Both the position numbers and the translations under genes were made by a program. Of a DNA stretch of 20,371 nt, positions 8,750 to 15,629 are shown in pieces. The notes beneath the pieces are model-generated. The model searched no databases. It had not been told where the DNA came from and saw only the letters and a program-made list of their open reading frames with translations. Each line of letters opens with the position of its first letter. Positions within the stretch are counted from its first letter, which is position 1. Where the stretch lies: contig CAYMSA010000028.1 of NCBI GenBank assembly GCA_964392965.1, positions 1 to 20,371 of the forward strand, given 5' to 3'. This DNA comes from CAYMSA01 sp964392965. Its GTDB lineage: Bacteria > Actinomycetota > Coriobacteriia > Anaerosomatales > Anaerosomataceae.

Positions 8750-10218
8750 CGAGTCCTCAACTCCTCCCGCGCGACCTCCCGGTCGTCGAAGTGAATCGTC
8801 CTGTTACAGAATATCTGATAGTCCTCATGGCCCTTCCCGGCTATGAGAACCGCATCGCCATCGTCAGCCATCGTCAGGGCCCGCCGAATGGCTGCACGGC
8901 GGTCCACTTCGACCTCACATCGAGACTCGTCAGCGACGACGCCTTCCAGGATCTGCGCGATGATCGCTTCAGGATCCTCGCTCCGCGGATTGTCGCTCGT
9001 GACGACCGTGACATCGGAGCCGCGGGACGCCGCCTCGCCCATCCGTGGGCGCTTGTCGGGATCCCGGTCTCCGCCGCATCCGAAGACGGTGATGACCCTG
9101 CCCGAGGTGACCGCGCGCACAGCGGCGACCGCTTTCTCGATGCTATCGGGTGTATGTGCGTAGTCGACGAAGACGGAGAAGGACTGCCCCTCGTCGATGC
9201 GCTCCAGTCTGCCCGGTACCTGGGGCGCCGAGTTCAGGCCGCGCACGACATCGGCGAGTTCGACACCGATGGCGAGCGCACAGCCCGCCGCCACGAGGGC
9301 GTTGCTCACGTTGTAGGCACCAGCCAACGGCAGAGAGACCTCGGCGGTCCCTGCGGGTGTCACGAGTGAGAACGACGTGGAAACGGGCCCGGGGCGTTCG
9401 GCTTCGGCGCGCACCACGGCTGCCGGGGAGCGGCCCACCGTCCAATTCGTGCCGCATTCGGCAGCGAGCGCCGCCCCGCGGGGATCGTCGATGTTCACGA
9501 CCCGCGATGCGACATCGAGTTCGGTGAACAGGCGTCGCTTGACACTCCAGTAGTCATCGAGGGTACCGTGATAGTCGAGATGGTCCTGGGTGAGATTCGT
9601 GAAGCCGGCCGCCGCGAAGCGCACCGCCTCGGTACGGTGAAGATCGATCGCGTGCGAGGACACCTCCATGGTCACGGCGTCCACGCCCACGTCGCGCATA
9701 CGTGCGAAGAGGGCCTGCAGGTCCGCCGACTCCGGCGTCGTTCGCTCGGACGGCAGGACGGTACCGCCGATCCGCGTCTCAACGGTGCCGATGAGCCCCG
9801 TCGTCCTACCCGAGGCCCGCAGGATGCTATCGAGGAGGTAGGTCGTCGTCGTCTTGCCGTTCGTGCCGGTGATGCCCAGCACCTCGATCATCGACGAGGG
9901 GTCTCCGTGCAGGCGGGCGGCCGCGCGCGCGAGTGCCACGCGGACGTCCGGGACGAGACACTCGGGTACACCGAGGCCGAGTGGCCGTGCGCACACGAGC
10001 GCAACGGCTCCCCGCGCCACGGCATCGGCAGCGAAGTCGTGTCCGTCGTGCCGGAGCCCGGCCACGCAGAAGAAGACGTCACCGGGGCTCACGTCGTTCG
10101 AACGATATGCGATCCCGGTGACCGGGACATCCTCAGGGACGGTCGCGCAGAGCGCGCCGTCGATGAGATCCGAGAGCAGGGTCATTCGGCTACCACCGTC
10201 GTCTCCAAACCGAGCCAT
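8743..10218 (-). CDS. murE: UDP-MurNAc-L-Ala-D-Glu--meso-diaminopimelate ligase MurE
   Basis: A 491-residue Mur ligase adding the third stem-peptide residue. The P-loop is GTNGKTTTT (118-126). TTPESADLQ (160-168), MEVSSHAIDLHR (184-195), NLTQDHLDYHG (208-218) and carbamylated-lysine candidate K227 follow. The C-terminal domain has GRLERI, FVDYAHTPDSIEKA and FGCGGDRDPDKRPRMG. The specificity motif is DNPR (409-412), which in known MurE enzymes selects meso-diaminopimelate over L-lysine, so the organism probably has DAP-type peptidoglycan. Two starts are plausible: ATG at 10218 with AGGTGG just upstream, or ATG at 10185 (MTLLSDL, closer to the usual family N-terminus) preceded by a similar GGTGGTAG. 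It lies 21 nt after ftsI, the longest gap in the operon apart from the ftsQ junction. Confidence 0.97.
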   Translation of the reverse strand: MARFGDDGGSRMTLLSDLIDGALCATVPEDVPVTGIAYRSNDVSPGDVFFCVAGLRHDGHDFAADAVARGAVALVCARPLGLGVPECLVPDVRVALARAAARLHGDPSSMIEVLGITGTNGKTTTTYLLDSILRASGRTTGLIGTVETRIGGTVLPSERTTPESADLQALFARMRDVGVDAVTMEVSSHAIDLHRTEAVRFAAAGFTNLTQDHLDYHGTLDDYWSVKRRLFTELDVASRVVNIDDPRGAALAAECGTNWTVGRSPAAVVRAEAERPGPVSTSFSLVTPAGTAEVSLPLAGAYNVSNALVAAGCALAIGVELADVVRGLNSAPQVPGRLERIDEGQSFSVFVDYAHTPDSIEKAVAAVRAVTSGRVITVFGCGGDRDPDKRPRMGEAASRGSDVTVVTSDNPRSEDPEAIIAQILEGVVADESRCEVEVDRRAAIRRALTMADDGDAVLIAGKGHEDYQIFCNRTIHFDDREVAREELRTRC

Positions 10219-10239
10219 TCTACCACCTGAGGAACCCCT

Positions 10240-12012
10240 TCACTGCCCCGCACCGCCCGCAGACACCGCGTCAGTGTCACCCGGAGCGACGGACAGGTGC
10301 TCCATGCAAAACGACGCGATCCGCGAGAACGCCGGCGCTGCGACCGTCCCACCGTAGTACGCACCGGAGGGCTCGTCGATAACGACCACGATGAGCACCT
10401 GCGGGTCATCGGCAGGCAGAAAGCCCGAGAACGATCCTATGTACTTGCCTGCCGCGTAACCACTGCGACCGTCGGTCCTCGCCTTCTGAGCCGTGCCCGT
10501 CTTGCCGGCAACCTGGTAACCCTCGACCGCAGCCGCTGCGCCGGTACCCTCGTTCACGACATCGGTGAGGACCTCGCGCATGACGGAGGCGGTCTCGGCC
10601 GAAAGCACCTGTGCCGTCGGCCACTCGGTGGGCACGTCCACAGTCGAGCTTGCCTCGCCCGTGACACCGGCGAGCAGGTGTGGCGTCACGAGCGTGCCGC
10701 CATTGGCGATGACCGCGAGCGCCCGCGCGAGCTGCAACGGCGTGACGGCGATACCCTGGCCGAACGAGATGGTGGCGACTGACGATGCCGACCACTGACC
10801 GGGAGATGCCAGTACGCCACCGGCCTCGCCCGGGTAGTCTATTCCGGTCTTGGTTCCGAACCCGAAGTTCGTGAGCGATTCGTAAAGACGCTCGTTCCCG
10901 AGCGCGATGCCGAGTGTCGCAGCGCCGACGTTGGACGAGTTGGTCACGATGTCCGTGAGTGACCAGTCGACCGTCTTGCGTTCATGCGACTCGTGGATCG
11001 TGTAGCCGCCGATCTTGAGGGTAGGCGCGAGAGTGAACGTGCTGTCCGGCCCGAAGAGCCCGCTCTCTATGACCGCTGCTGCCGTGAAGGACTTCACCGT
11101 GGAACCGGGCTCGTACATGTCCACCACGGCACGGTTCCGGTAGTGTGACTGCTCGAACGAGGAGTAGCTGTTGGGATCGAACGACGGTGCCGTCGCCATC
11201 GCCAGGATCGATCCGTCGCTCGGATCCATGACTATGGCCGTGCCCGAGACAGCGTCGTAGCGCTCCACGGCCTCCGTAAGAGCCAACTCGGCCTGATACT
11301 GGATGTCACGATCGATGGTCAGACACAGATCGCACCCGTCGACCGCAGGTTCTTCCTGCGTGACCCCCCCGAGGATGGGCCGTCCGCGAGTATCGCGCTC
11401 AGCGATCAGAAGCCCTGACTGCCCGCCGAGAACCTGGTCGTAGTAGAGCTCCAGGCCTGAAAGACCCTCGTCATCGACACCTACGAACCCCAGCAGCTGT
11501 GCGGCGAGAGTGCCGCTCGGATACACGCGCCTGGAGTCATCGATGAAGCCGATGCCGTCCAGTTCAAGCGTCTCGAGCGCCTCAGCTACCTCGACGTCGA
11601 CTTTACGCTTAATGTATACGAAGGACGCGTCCTTCTCGAGCTTCGAAAGGTACTCCTCCGGGTTCCCGCCGAGTACCCCCGCTATCGCCTCGGCGGCGGC
11701 CTGCTTGTCGGTCACCGAGGAGGGCACCGCGTAGACCGTCCGCGCCTCCACCGACTCGGCGAGTACCTGTCCGTCGCGATCGAGGATGAGTCCACGCACC
11801 GGACTCAGTGTGATCTCCTTCGTGCGCTGTGCTGTCGCCTTCTCCGCGTACGATGAGCCTTCGATGGCCTGCACCTGCACGAGTCGCCCGGCGACCAGGA
11901 GTAGCAGGACGCCGAGGACGATCAGGAGCGAAGAGAAGCGCCCGTTGCTCCGCGGGCGCCTGCGCGTCGTGCCTGGCCGTTCGCGACCGGTCTGCCGGCG
12001 TGAACGGCTCAT
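10240..12012 (-). CDS. ftsI: Class B penicillin-binding protein, septal transpeptidase FtsI/PbpB
   Basis: A 590-residue bitopic protein that crosslinks septal peptidoglycan with FtsW. It has a basic cytoplasmic tail (1-25), one membrane helix at about 26-46, and the class B N-terminal dimerisation domain (SPVRGLILDRDGQVLA, 70-85, and YPSGTLAAQLLGFVG, 164-178). The transpeptidase domain has all three catalytic boxes: S304-T-V-K307 in EPGSTVKSF, S359-S-N361, and KTGTA (504-508). There is no long C-terminal extension, so no PASTA domain. An unusual CxxC (C227 and C230, GCDLCLTID) lies in the extracytoplasmic part. The ATG overlaps the stop of the ftsL-like gene as ATGA, consistent with stoichiometric production of interacting divisome proteins. 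Confidence 0.95.
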   Translation of the reverse strand: MSRSRRQTGRERPGTTRRRPRSNGRFSSLLIVLGVLLLLVAGRLVQVQAIEGSSYAEKATAQRTKEITLSPVRGLILDRDGQVLAESVEARTVYAVPSSVTDKQAAAEAIAGVLGGNPEEYLSKLEKDASFVYIKRKVDVEVAEALETLELDGIGFIDDSRRVYPSGTLAAQLLGFVGVDDEGLSGLELYYDQVLGGQSGLLIAERDTRGRPILGGVTQEEPAVDGCDLCLTIDRDIQYQAELALTEAVERYDAVSGTAIVMDPSDGSILAMATAPSFDPNSYSSFEQSHYRNRAVVDMYEPGSTVKSFTAAAVIESGLFGPDSTFTLAPTLKIGGYTIHESHERKTVDWSLTDIVTNSSNVGAATLGIALGNERLYESLTNFGFGTKTGIDYPGEAGGVLASPGQWSASSVATISFGQGIAVTPLQLARALAVIANGGTLVTPHLLAGVTGEASSTVDVPTEWPTAQVLSAETASVMREVLTDVVNEGTGAAAAVEGYQVAGKTGTAQKARTDGRSGYAAGKYIGSFSGFLPADDPQVLIVVVIDEPSGAYYGGTVAAPAFSRIASFCMEHLSVAPGDTDAVSAGGAGQ

Positions 12013-12632
12013 CTCCCCGCGCCCAGCCCCATGTCGCCGACGAGCAGGACCTGCGCCTCACGCGCCGCCAGGTCGAGCAGTGTGGCTACGAGTGCGGTAC
12101 CCGCGCTCGCGAGCATCGGTTCCCCGGAAGGAGCGGTGACGTCAGGCTGATCGGCGGCAGCGGGCTGGCCCGCAGTGTCAGCGACAGCAGCCACGGACTC
12201 TCCCCCAGAGGGCAGCACGATGTGACTCACACTCGCCGGGCGGCTCATGTTGAGCGTCTCCGATGCGAGCGCTTCTATGCGTGAGGGAGTGCTGAGCGCG
12301 CCGACATCGACCGCAAGCGATCGGGCGGTCTTTCTCTCAGCTTCAACCTGAGACTTAAGCTCCCAGGCGCGGTAGCCCGCCTCGGTGGCCTGTGCGGCAA
12401 TCGTCACGCGAGCGCCGCCGGCCAGCATGAGGACGGTGACGGCAACGACGAGTGCACGCTGCACGGACGAACGTACTGCACGAGTGCGAGCGACAGGGCG
12501 ACTCTTATGGTTGCTGACCACACGCAGGCGGGGAGCCACTTCGGCCGGCTGCCTGTCTATCCTGCGCGCTGCCATGCCCACGGCCACCGGTCCCCTTTCG
12601 CGCTCCCCGGTCCACCTCGGGACCTCCGTCAC
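12009..12632 (-). CDS. FtsL-like divisome membrane protein (single helix plus coiled coil)
   Basis: A 207-residue protein with little sequence identity to named families, interpreted from topology and position. It has a basic N-terminal cytoplasmic region (1-57), one membrane helix at about 58-80, and a helical heptad-like stretch (about 83-128) starting AGYRAWELKSQVEAER. The segment TPSRIEALASETLNMSRP resembles the end of FtsL and septum-initiator proteins. Sitting between rsmH and ftsI is the standard place for ftsL, whose product scaffolds FtsW-FtsI with FtsQ and FtsB. The Ala/Pro/Gly-rich extension of about 70 residues after the coil is longer than in typical FtsL. GTG at 12632 directly follows the rsmH stop (TGAGTG), with GAGAGAG upstream; ATG 20 codons later is an alternative start. 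Confidence 0.7.
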   Translation of the reverse strand: MTEVPRWTGERERGPVAVGMAARRIDRQPAEVAPRLRVVSNHKSRPVARTRAVRSSVQRALVVAVTVLMLAGGARVTIAAQATEAGYRAWELKSQVEAERKTARSLAVDVGALSTPSRIEALASETLNMSRPASVSHIVLPSGGESVAAVADTAGQPAAADQPDVTAPSGEPMLASAGTALVATLLDLAAREAQVLLVGDMGLGAGR

Positions 12633-13658
12633 TCACACTCTCTCTGCAACTCGCATCCGCGCACTTCTCGCCCGAGGATTCGACTCGATCTCCTCTGTTG
12701 TGGGCACGATGGGTCTCCGTGCCACTATCCGGAGTACCGGCTTCCTCCCACACGAACACACAGGCATGTCGGGAGGACACACACACCCCTTCGCGCTCTC
12801 GGCGAAGACGTCCCTCACGATCGCGTCTTCGAGGGAGTGGTACGAGATCACCGCGATCCTTCCACCGGGAGCAAGCCACCGGATGGCGCTCCTCAGACCT
12901 CGCTCGAGGACGCCAAGCTCATCGTTGACCTCGATGCGGAGCGCCTGAAAGGTCCTGCGCGCCGGGTGGCCTCCGCTCCTGCGTGCTGCCGCGGGGATGG
13001 CTGCCTTGATGATCGATACGAGTTGGCCGGTGGTCTCGATGGGGCGGTCGCCTCGCGCCCCGACGATGAACGCCGCAACGCGCGAGGCCCACCGCTCCTC
13101 ACCGTACTCACGCAACACTCTTACGATCTCGTCTCCCGGGTACGTGTTGACGATGTCAGCCGCGGTCATCTGCTGGGATTGAGGATCCATCCGCATGTCG
13201 AGCGGTGCATCCTCCTGGTACGTGAAGCCGCGGCCGGGCATGTCGAGCTGTGGAGAGGAGACGCCGAGATCGAAGAGGAAGGCGTCCACGTAAGGGACGC
13301 GCGCTTCAAGAAGCGCGTCGTCAAGATCGCCGAAGTTGCCCTTGACCAGCACGATGCGGGGACCTCCCGCCGGCTGGGGCTGCTCCATGCGCGAAATGCC
13401 CCCCGGCTCCTTTGTGGAGACCGGTGGAATTTCGGGAATCCGCTGGCCGAGGCGGAGTGCGTCTGCTGCTGCGGCGAGTGCTGCGTCGTCTTGATCGATG
13501 CCCACGATCGTCCCCGTGGGACCGAGAAGCTCTGCTATCCGCTTCGAGTGTCCTGCCCCGCCCAAGGTACAGTCAACGAAGATGATGTCTTCGTGCAAGG
13601 TCAACTGGTGTATGACCTCGGCCAGCAAAACTGGGGTGTGCCGGTATTCCGTTGTCAA
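12633..13658 (-). CDS. rsmH: 16S rRNA (cytosine(1402)-N4)-methyltransferase RsmH (MraW)
   Basis: A 341-residue SAM-dependent methyltransferase that modifies C1402 in the decoding centre of 16S rRNA. Recognisable features are HTPVLLAEV (7-15), SAM loop DCTLGGAGHS (29-38), GIDQD (53-57), FLFDLGVSSPQLD (127-139), RGFTYQEDAPLDMRMD (143-158) and ALRIEVNDEL (239-248). Also visible are ISYHSLEDAIVRD (271-283) and the cysteine-rich CVCPPDMPVCSCGRKP (292-307) common in RsmH. The start is a rare TTG at 13658, four bases after the mraZ stop, with no good ribosome site, so translation is probably coupled to mraZ. Residues 73-100 form a Pro/Gly-rich insert between GIDQD...DALRLGQ and IVLVKGNF that most homologues should lack. 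The frame and all family motifs survive it. Confidence 0.95.
   Translation of the reverse strand: MTTEYRHTPVLLAEVIHQLTLHEDIIFVDCTLGGAGHSKRIAELLGPTGTIVGIDQDDAALAAAADALRLGQRIPEIPPVSTKEPGGISRMEQPQPAGGPRIVLVKGNFGDLDDALLEARVPYVDAFLFDLGVSSPQLDMPGRGFTYQEDAPLDMRMDPQSQQMTAADIVNTYPGDEIVRVLREYGEERWASRVAAFIVGARGDRPIETTGQLVSIIKAAIPAAARRSGGHPARRTFQALRIEVNDELGVLERGLRSAIRWLAPGGRIAVISYHSLEDAIVRDVFAESAKGCVCPPDMPVCSCGRKPVLRIVARRPIVPTTEEIESNPRARSARMRVAERV
13359..13442 (-). other. In-frame atypical insert within rsmH
   Basis: About 84 nt encode RsmH residues 73-100 (RIPEIPPVSTKEPGGISRME..., Pro/Gly-rich). It lies in the variable loop after the SAM-binding GIDQD strand, where other RsmH proteins normally have only a few residues. 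Its codon use differs from the rest of the gene: three ATT isoleucine codons occur here, while by my reading the other isoleucines of rsmH use ATC or ATA. GAA, ACA, CCA and GGA are also used. It contains an imperfect hairpin at 13403-13424. Boundaries are approximate. It could be an inserted palindromic repeat or simply a lineage-specific loop. Confidence 0.5.
13403..13424. repeat. Imperfect inverted repeat inside the rsmH insert
   Basis: The plus strand reads CCGGCTCC, loop TTTGT, then GGAGACCGG. This is an 8-bp stem with one bulged A and a 5-nt loop. It has no U-tract and lies in a coding region, so it is not an obvious terminator. It may be the core of a small palindromic element. Confidence 0.5.
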
Positions 13659-13662
13659 TGGT

Positions 13663-14097
13663 CTACAGCAAGCCGAGCGAACTCAGCTGCTCCGTCATGT
13701 CGGCGATGTTCGCGGTGACGGCACCGTTGTACGCGGCCCACTCGGCAGCGTCCCAGATCTCGATGCGGTTGCCGTTGCCGATGACCGCCACTTCGCGATC
13801 GAGCTTGGCGTAGTCCCGCAGCACGGCAGGTATGCCGATTCGCCCGGCGGCGTCAGCCTCGACTTCACTCGCACCGGCAGTGAAGAACCGACGCACCTGC
13901 TGGAAACGGGAGTCGAACTCCCCACGATCGGTCAGCTGTGCGAGGAACCGCGCGTAGTCTTCCGCGGGATAGACGTAGAGGCAGTTCTCCACACCCTTGG
14001 AGACGATGATGCGTCCGGCCATCACGGTGCGGAACTTCGCGGGAAGCGAGAGGCGCCCCTTGGCGTCCAGCGTGTGCTGGTACTCGCCGAGAAACAT
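13663..14097 (-). CDS. mraZ: Transcriptional regulator MraZ
   Basis: A 144-residue DNA-binding protein, first gene of the division cluster. It has two SpoVT-AbrB-like swapped-hairpin modules, each with the MraZ DxxxR signature: DAKGRLSLPAKFR (11-23) and DAAGRIGIPAVLRD (82-95). The N-terminus MFLGEYQHTLDAKGR is typical of the family. MraZ proteins form a ring-shaped oligomer and bind short tandem TGGG-type repeats upstream of their own gene, usually repressing the dcw operon. Repeats of that type are present here just upstream. The ATG at 14097 is supported by a strong ribosome site, GGGGAGGA, three bases away. Its stop lies four bases before the rsmH TTG. Confidence 0.97.
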   Translation of the reverse strand: MFLGEYQHTLDAKGRLSLPAKFRTVMAGRIIVSKGVENCLYVYPAEDYARFLAQLTDRGEFDSRFQQVRRFFTAGASEVEADAAGRIGIPAVLRDYAKLDREVAVIGNGNRIEIWDAAEWAAYNGAVTANIADMTEQLSSLGLL

Positions 14098-14153
14098 CCG
14101 TCCTCCCCTCGCGATCGCCCCACCGGTACCGCCGGAGACCCTGGCACGGCATC

Positions 14154-14182
14154 ATCGTATGCCACTCCATCCCACTTTGCAA
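14154..14182 (-). promoter_or_regulatory. Candidate sigma-70-type promoter for the mraZ/dcw operon
   Basis: On the minus strand TTGCAA (14182-14177; four of six matches to TTGACA) is separated by exactly 17 nt from TACGAT (14159-14154; four of six matches to TATAAT). This predicts a start near 14147 and a leader of about 50 nt before the mraZ ATG. It is the only good hexamer pair I found in this gap on that strand. No transcript data were available. Confidence 0.55.
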
Positions 14183-14207
14183 CAATTCTTTGGGCATTCA
14201 TCCCACT
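14157..14207 (-). promoter_or_regulatory. Candidate MraZ operator (AGTGG repeats)
   Basis: Three related elements lie on the minus strand: AGTGGGATGAAT (14207-14196), AAAGTGGGATGG (14178-14167) and AGTGGCATAC (14166-14157). The last two are spaced 10 nt core to core, and the first is 31 nt upstream of the second, so all are close to helical phase. Known MraZ boxes are repeats of TGGG or AAAGTG cores with roughly 10-nt period. The proximal pair occupies the promoter spacer, which suggests direct occlusion of RNA polymerase by MraZ. Confidence 0.55.
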
Positions 14208-14307
14208 AGATGGCATACATGCCCGACAGTGCAGCTGCATCCCCCCACCACCCCATCCGTGAGCGTCTGCGGTCCCTTCCCTCGAGAGCCCCACCGTGAA
14301 CCTTCGG

Positions 14308-14321
14308 ACCGCGTACCGCGT
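14308..14321. repeat. Tandem 7-bp duplication ACCGCGT x2
   Basis: Two perfect adjacent copies of ACCGCGT lie about 80 bp upstream of the DUF4349 start. They could be a regulator half-site pair for that gene or chance in GC-rich DNA. Confidence 0.4.
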
Positions 14322-14390
14322 CTTAAGGCCAGAGTGCGTCGACGGTGTCCTTCTTCCGTCAGCAGCGCTACAGTGACGAAGAAGCGGAGA

Positions 14391-14396
14391 GGGAGG
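14391..14396 (+). promoter_or_regulatory. Ribosome binding site of the DUF4349 gene
   Basis: GGGAGG lies five bases before the ATG at 14402. It decides the start: the longer frame from GTG at 14345 would add 19 residues in front of the lipoprotein signal and lacks such a site. Confidence 0.8.
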
Positions 14397-14401
14397 TCAT
14401 C

Positions 14402-15376
14402 ATGAGGAGACCGACGGAGTTCAAGCGCCTGCTTGCCGGTGCGCTCGCGGCGCTCCTGCTCGTGAGCATCGTCGGCGGATGCGCACGTGCGTCCTCCGAG
14501 GACCGGTCGGAGGAGGCCGCCGTGAGCCCGTCCGTGCCGGAGCAGGATATCGGCACCGACGGCACGAGCGGAGGCTCCTCGGACTCCGCAACGGGGAACA
14601 AGGCCGGAACCGGCGAGACGGGCACGCCTGTCGATGGCGAGCGTCTTGTCATCGTGACACGGGTGCTACAGCTCGAGGTGGAGAAGACCGCGGACGCCAT
14701 CGACGCGATACGCGACCTGGCCGCACGCGACGGTGGCACGATCACCGACCTCCAGATCTCCACCCAGACCGATGAGTGGATCTACCGCTACGACGAGTAC
14801 GGCACCGTGCGCGGCAGCGGTGACGCACTGAAGGGGTGGGTCACCGTACGTGTGCCGGTGGCTGCGGTCGAGCGCTTCGTGACCGACGTGACCGCCCTCG
14901 GAGCGATCGCCTACCAGTCCGAGGGCAGCACCGACGTCACACAGGAGCACGTCGACCTGAGTGCCCGCCTCGCCAATCTCCGCGCGGAAGAGGCCCGGCT
15001 GCGCGAGTTCTTCGACTCGGCGAAGACCGTCGAGGACATGCTCGCCATCGAGGCCGAGCTTTCCCGCGTGCGTGGTGAGATCGAGAGCCTCGACGCCCAG
15101 GTCACCTACCTCGAACGGCAGGCCGCGCTCGCGACCGTGACCATCGAGCTCACCGAGGAGCGCCCGGTCGTGCGCCCCACCGGCGACACATGGGGCTTCC
15201 GGGAAGCGATCACTCGCGGCTTCCAGGGCGCGGCTGACGTCCTGACGTTCGCGACGACGCTCATCATCGCCTCGGCGCCCCTGTGGGTCCTGGCAGTCAT
15301 CGTGCTGCTGATCGTCTTCGGCATCCGGCGCTCGAAGCGCAAGGTACGGTCGGACGACGAAGCCGGCAAGGAGTGA
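14402..15376 (+). CDS. DUF4349 domain lipoprotein with C-terminal membrane helix
   Basis: A 324-residue envelope protein of unknown function. The N-terminus MRRPTEFKRL, then a hydrophobic stretch (11-24) and a VGGC lipobox with C27, indicate export and lipidation. A Ser/Gly/Asp-rich linker follows (28-80). The DUF4349 region (about 82-255) contains VTVRVPVAAVERFVTDV (147-163), TDVTQEHVDLSARLANL (177-193) and a long coiled coil with AKTVEDMLAIEAELSRVRGE (207-226). A hydrophobic helix at about 283-308 is followed by a basic tail. The protein would thus be tethered at both ends, with the coiled coil outside the membrane. It reads away from the dcw operon and is followed 7 nt later by a small membrane gene. 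DUF4349 proteins have no established biochemical role that I know of. Confidence 0.88.
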   Translation: MRRPTEFKRLLAGALAALLLVSIVGGCARASSEDRSEEAAVSPSVPEQDIGTDGTSGGSSDSATGNKAGTGETGTPVDGERLVIVTRVLQLEVEKTADAIDAIRDLAARDGGTITDLQISTQTDEWIYRYDEYGTVRGSGDALKGWVTVRVPVAAVERFVTDVTALGAIAYQSEGSTDVTQEHVDLSARLANLRAEEARLREFFDSAKTVEDMLAIEAELSRVRGEIESLDAQVTYLERQAALATVTIELTEERPVVRPTGDTWGFREAITRGFQGAADVLTFATTLIIASAPLWVLAVIVLLIVFGIRRSKRKVRSDDEAGKE

Positions 15377-15383
15377 CCTGCCG

Positions 15384-15629
15384 GTGATACCGCGTCTGCG
15401 CATCCCGCTCTGGGCGGCGGTGGCCATCCCCATCGCCGCCTACGTGCTGCGAAGCGCACTCCGCGGCAGCGCGGCACCCGATCTGCCGGGCGACGCGATC
15501 GTCTTCGGCATCCTCTTCGGCGTACTGCTACTGGGCCGGATCGTGCGAGCGGCCACGGATGAGTGCAGCGACGACCTGGGCCCCGAAGTGCACGACGAAC
15601 ACGACGCCGAAGGCCGCAGCGGGCAGTAG
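15384..15629 (+). CDS. Small two-helix membrane protein (hypothetical)
   Basis: An 81-residue frame beginning with GTG, seven bases after the DUF4349 stop. AAGGAG lies ten bases upstream, inside the end of the preceding gene. Two hydrophobic segments are visible: IPLWAAVAIPIAAYVL (7-22) and AIVFGILFGVLLLGRIV (38-54). An acidic, Asp/Glu/His-rich tail follows. Third codon positions are mostly G or C, as in the neighbours, supporting real coding. Its last 102 nt overlap a convergent minus-strand membrane ORF. I do not recognise a family; it may form an operon with the lipoprotein gene. Confidence 0.55.
   Translation: MIPRLRIPLWAAVAIPIAAYVLRSALRGSAAPDLPGDAIVFGILFGVLLLGRIVRAATDECSDDLGPEVHDEHDAEGRSGQ

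Larger units (their letters stand above)
14098..14401. other. Divergent intergenic region between mraZ and the DUF4349 gene
   Basis: This 304-nt gap is the only substantial non-coding stretch in the window. Its left half holds the mraZ promoter and AGTGG repeats. The middle (about 14220-14300) is C-rich on the plus strand with no convincing gene. A tandem ACCGCGT duplication lies at 14308-14321. For the plus-strand gene only a weak -10-like TACAGT (14369-14374) is visible, without a convincing -35. No riboswitch, tRNA or terminator structure was recognised. Confidence 0.6.

Noticed and set aside
12507..13718. Plus-strand ORF of 403 codons opposite rsmH
   Set aside because: Antisense to a well-supported rsmH; low-complexity composition and no domain.
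14219..14299. 26-residue plus-strand ORF (MPDSAAASPHHP...) in the divergent region
   Set aside because: No ribosome site, C-rich composition, and no evidence of coding beyond the absence of stops.
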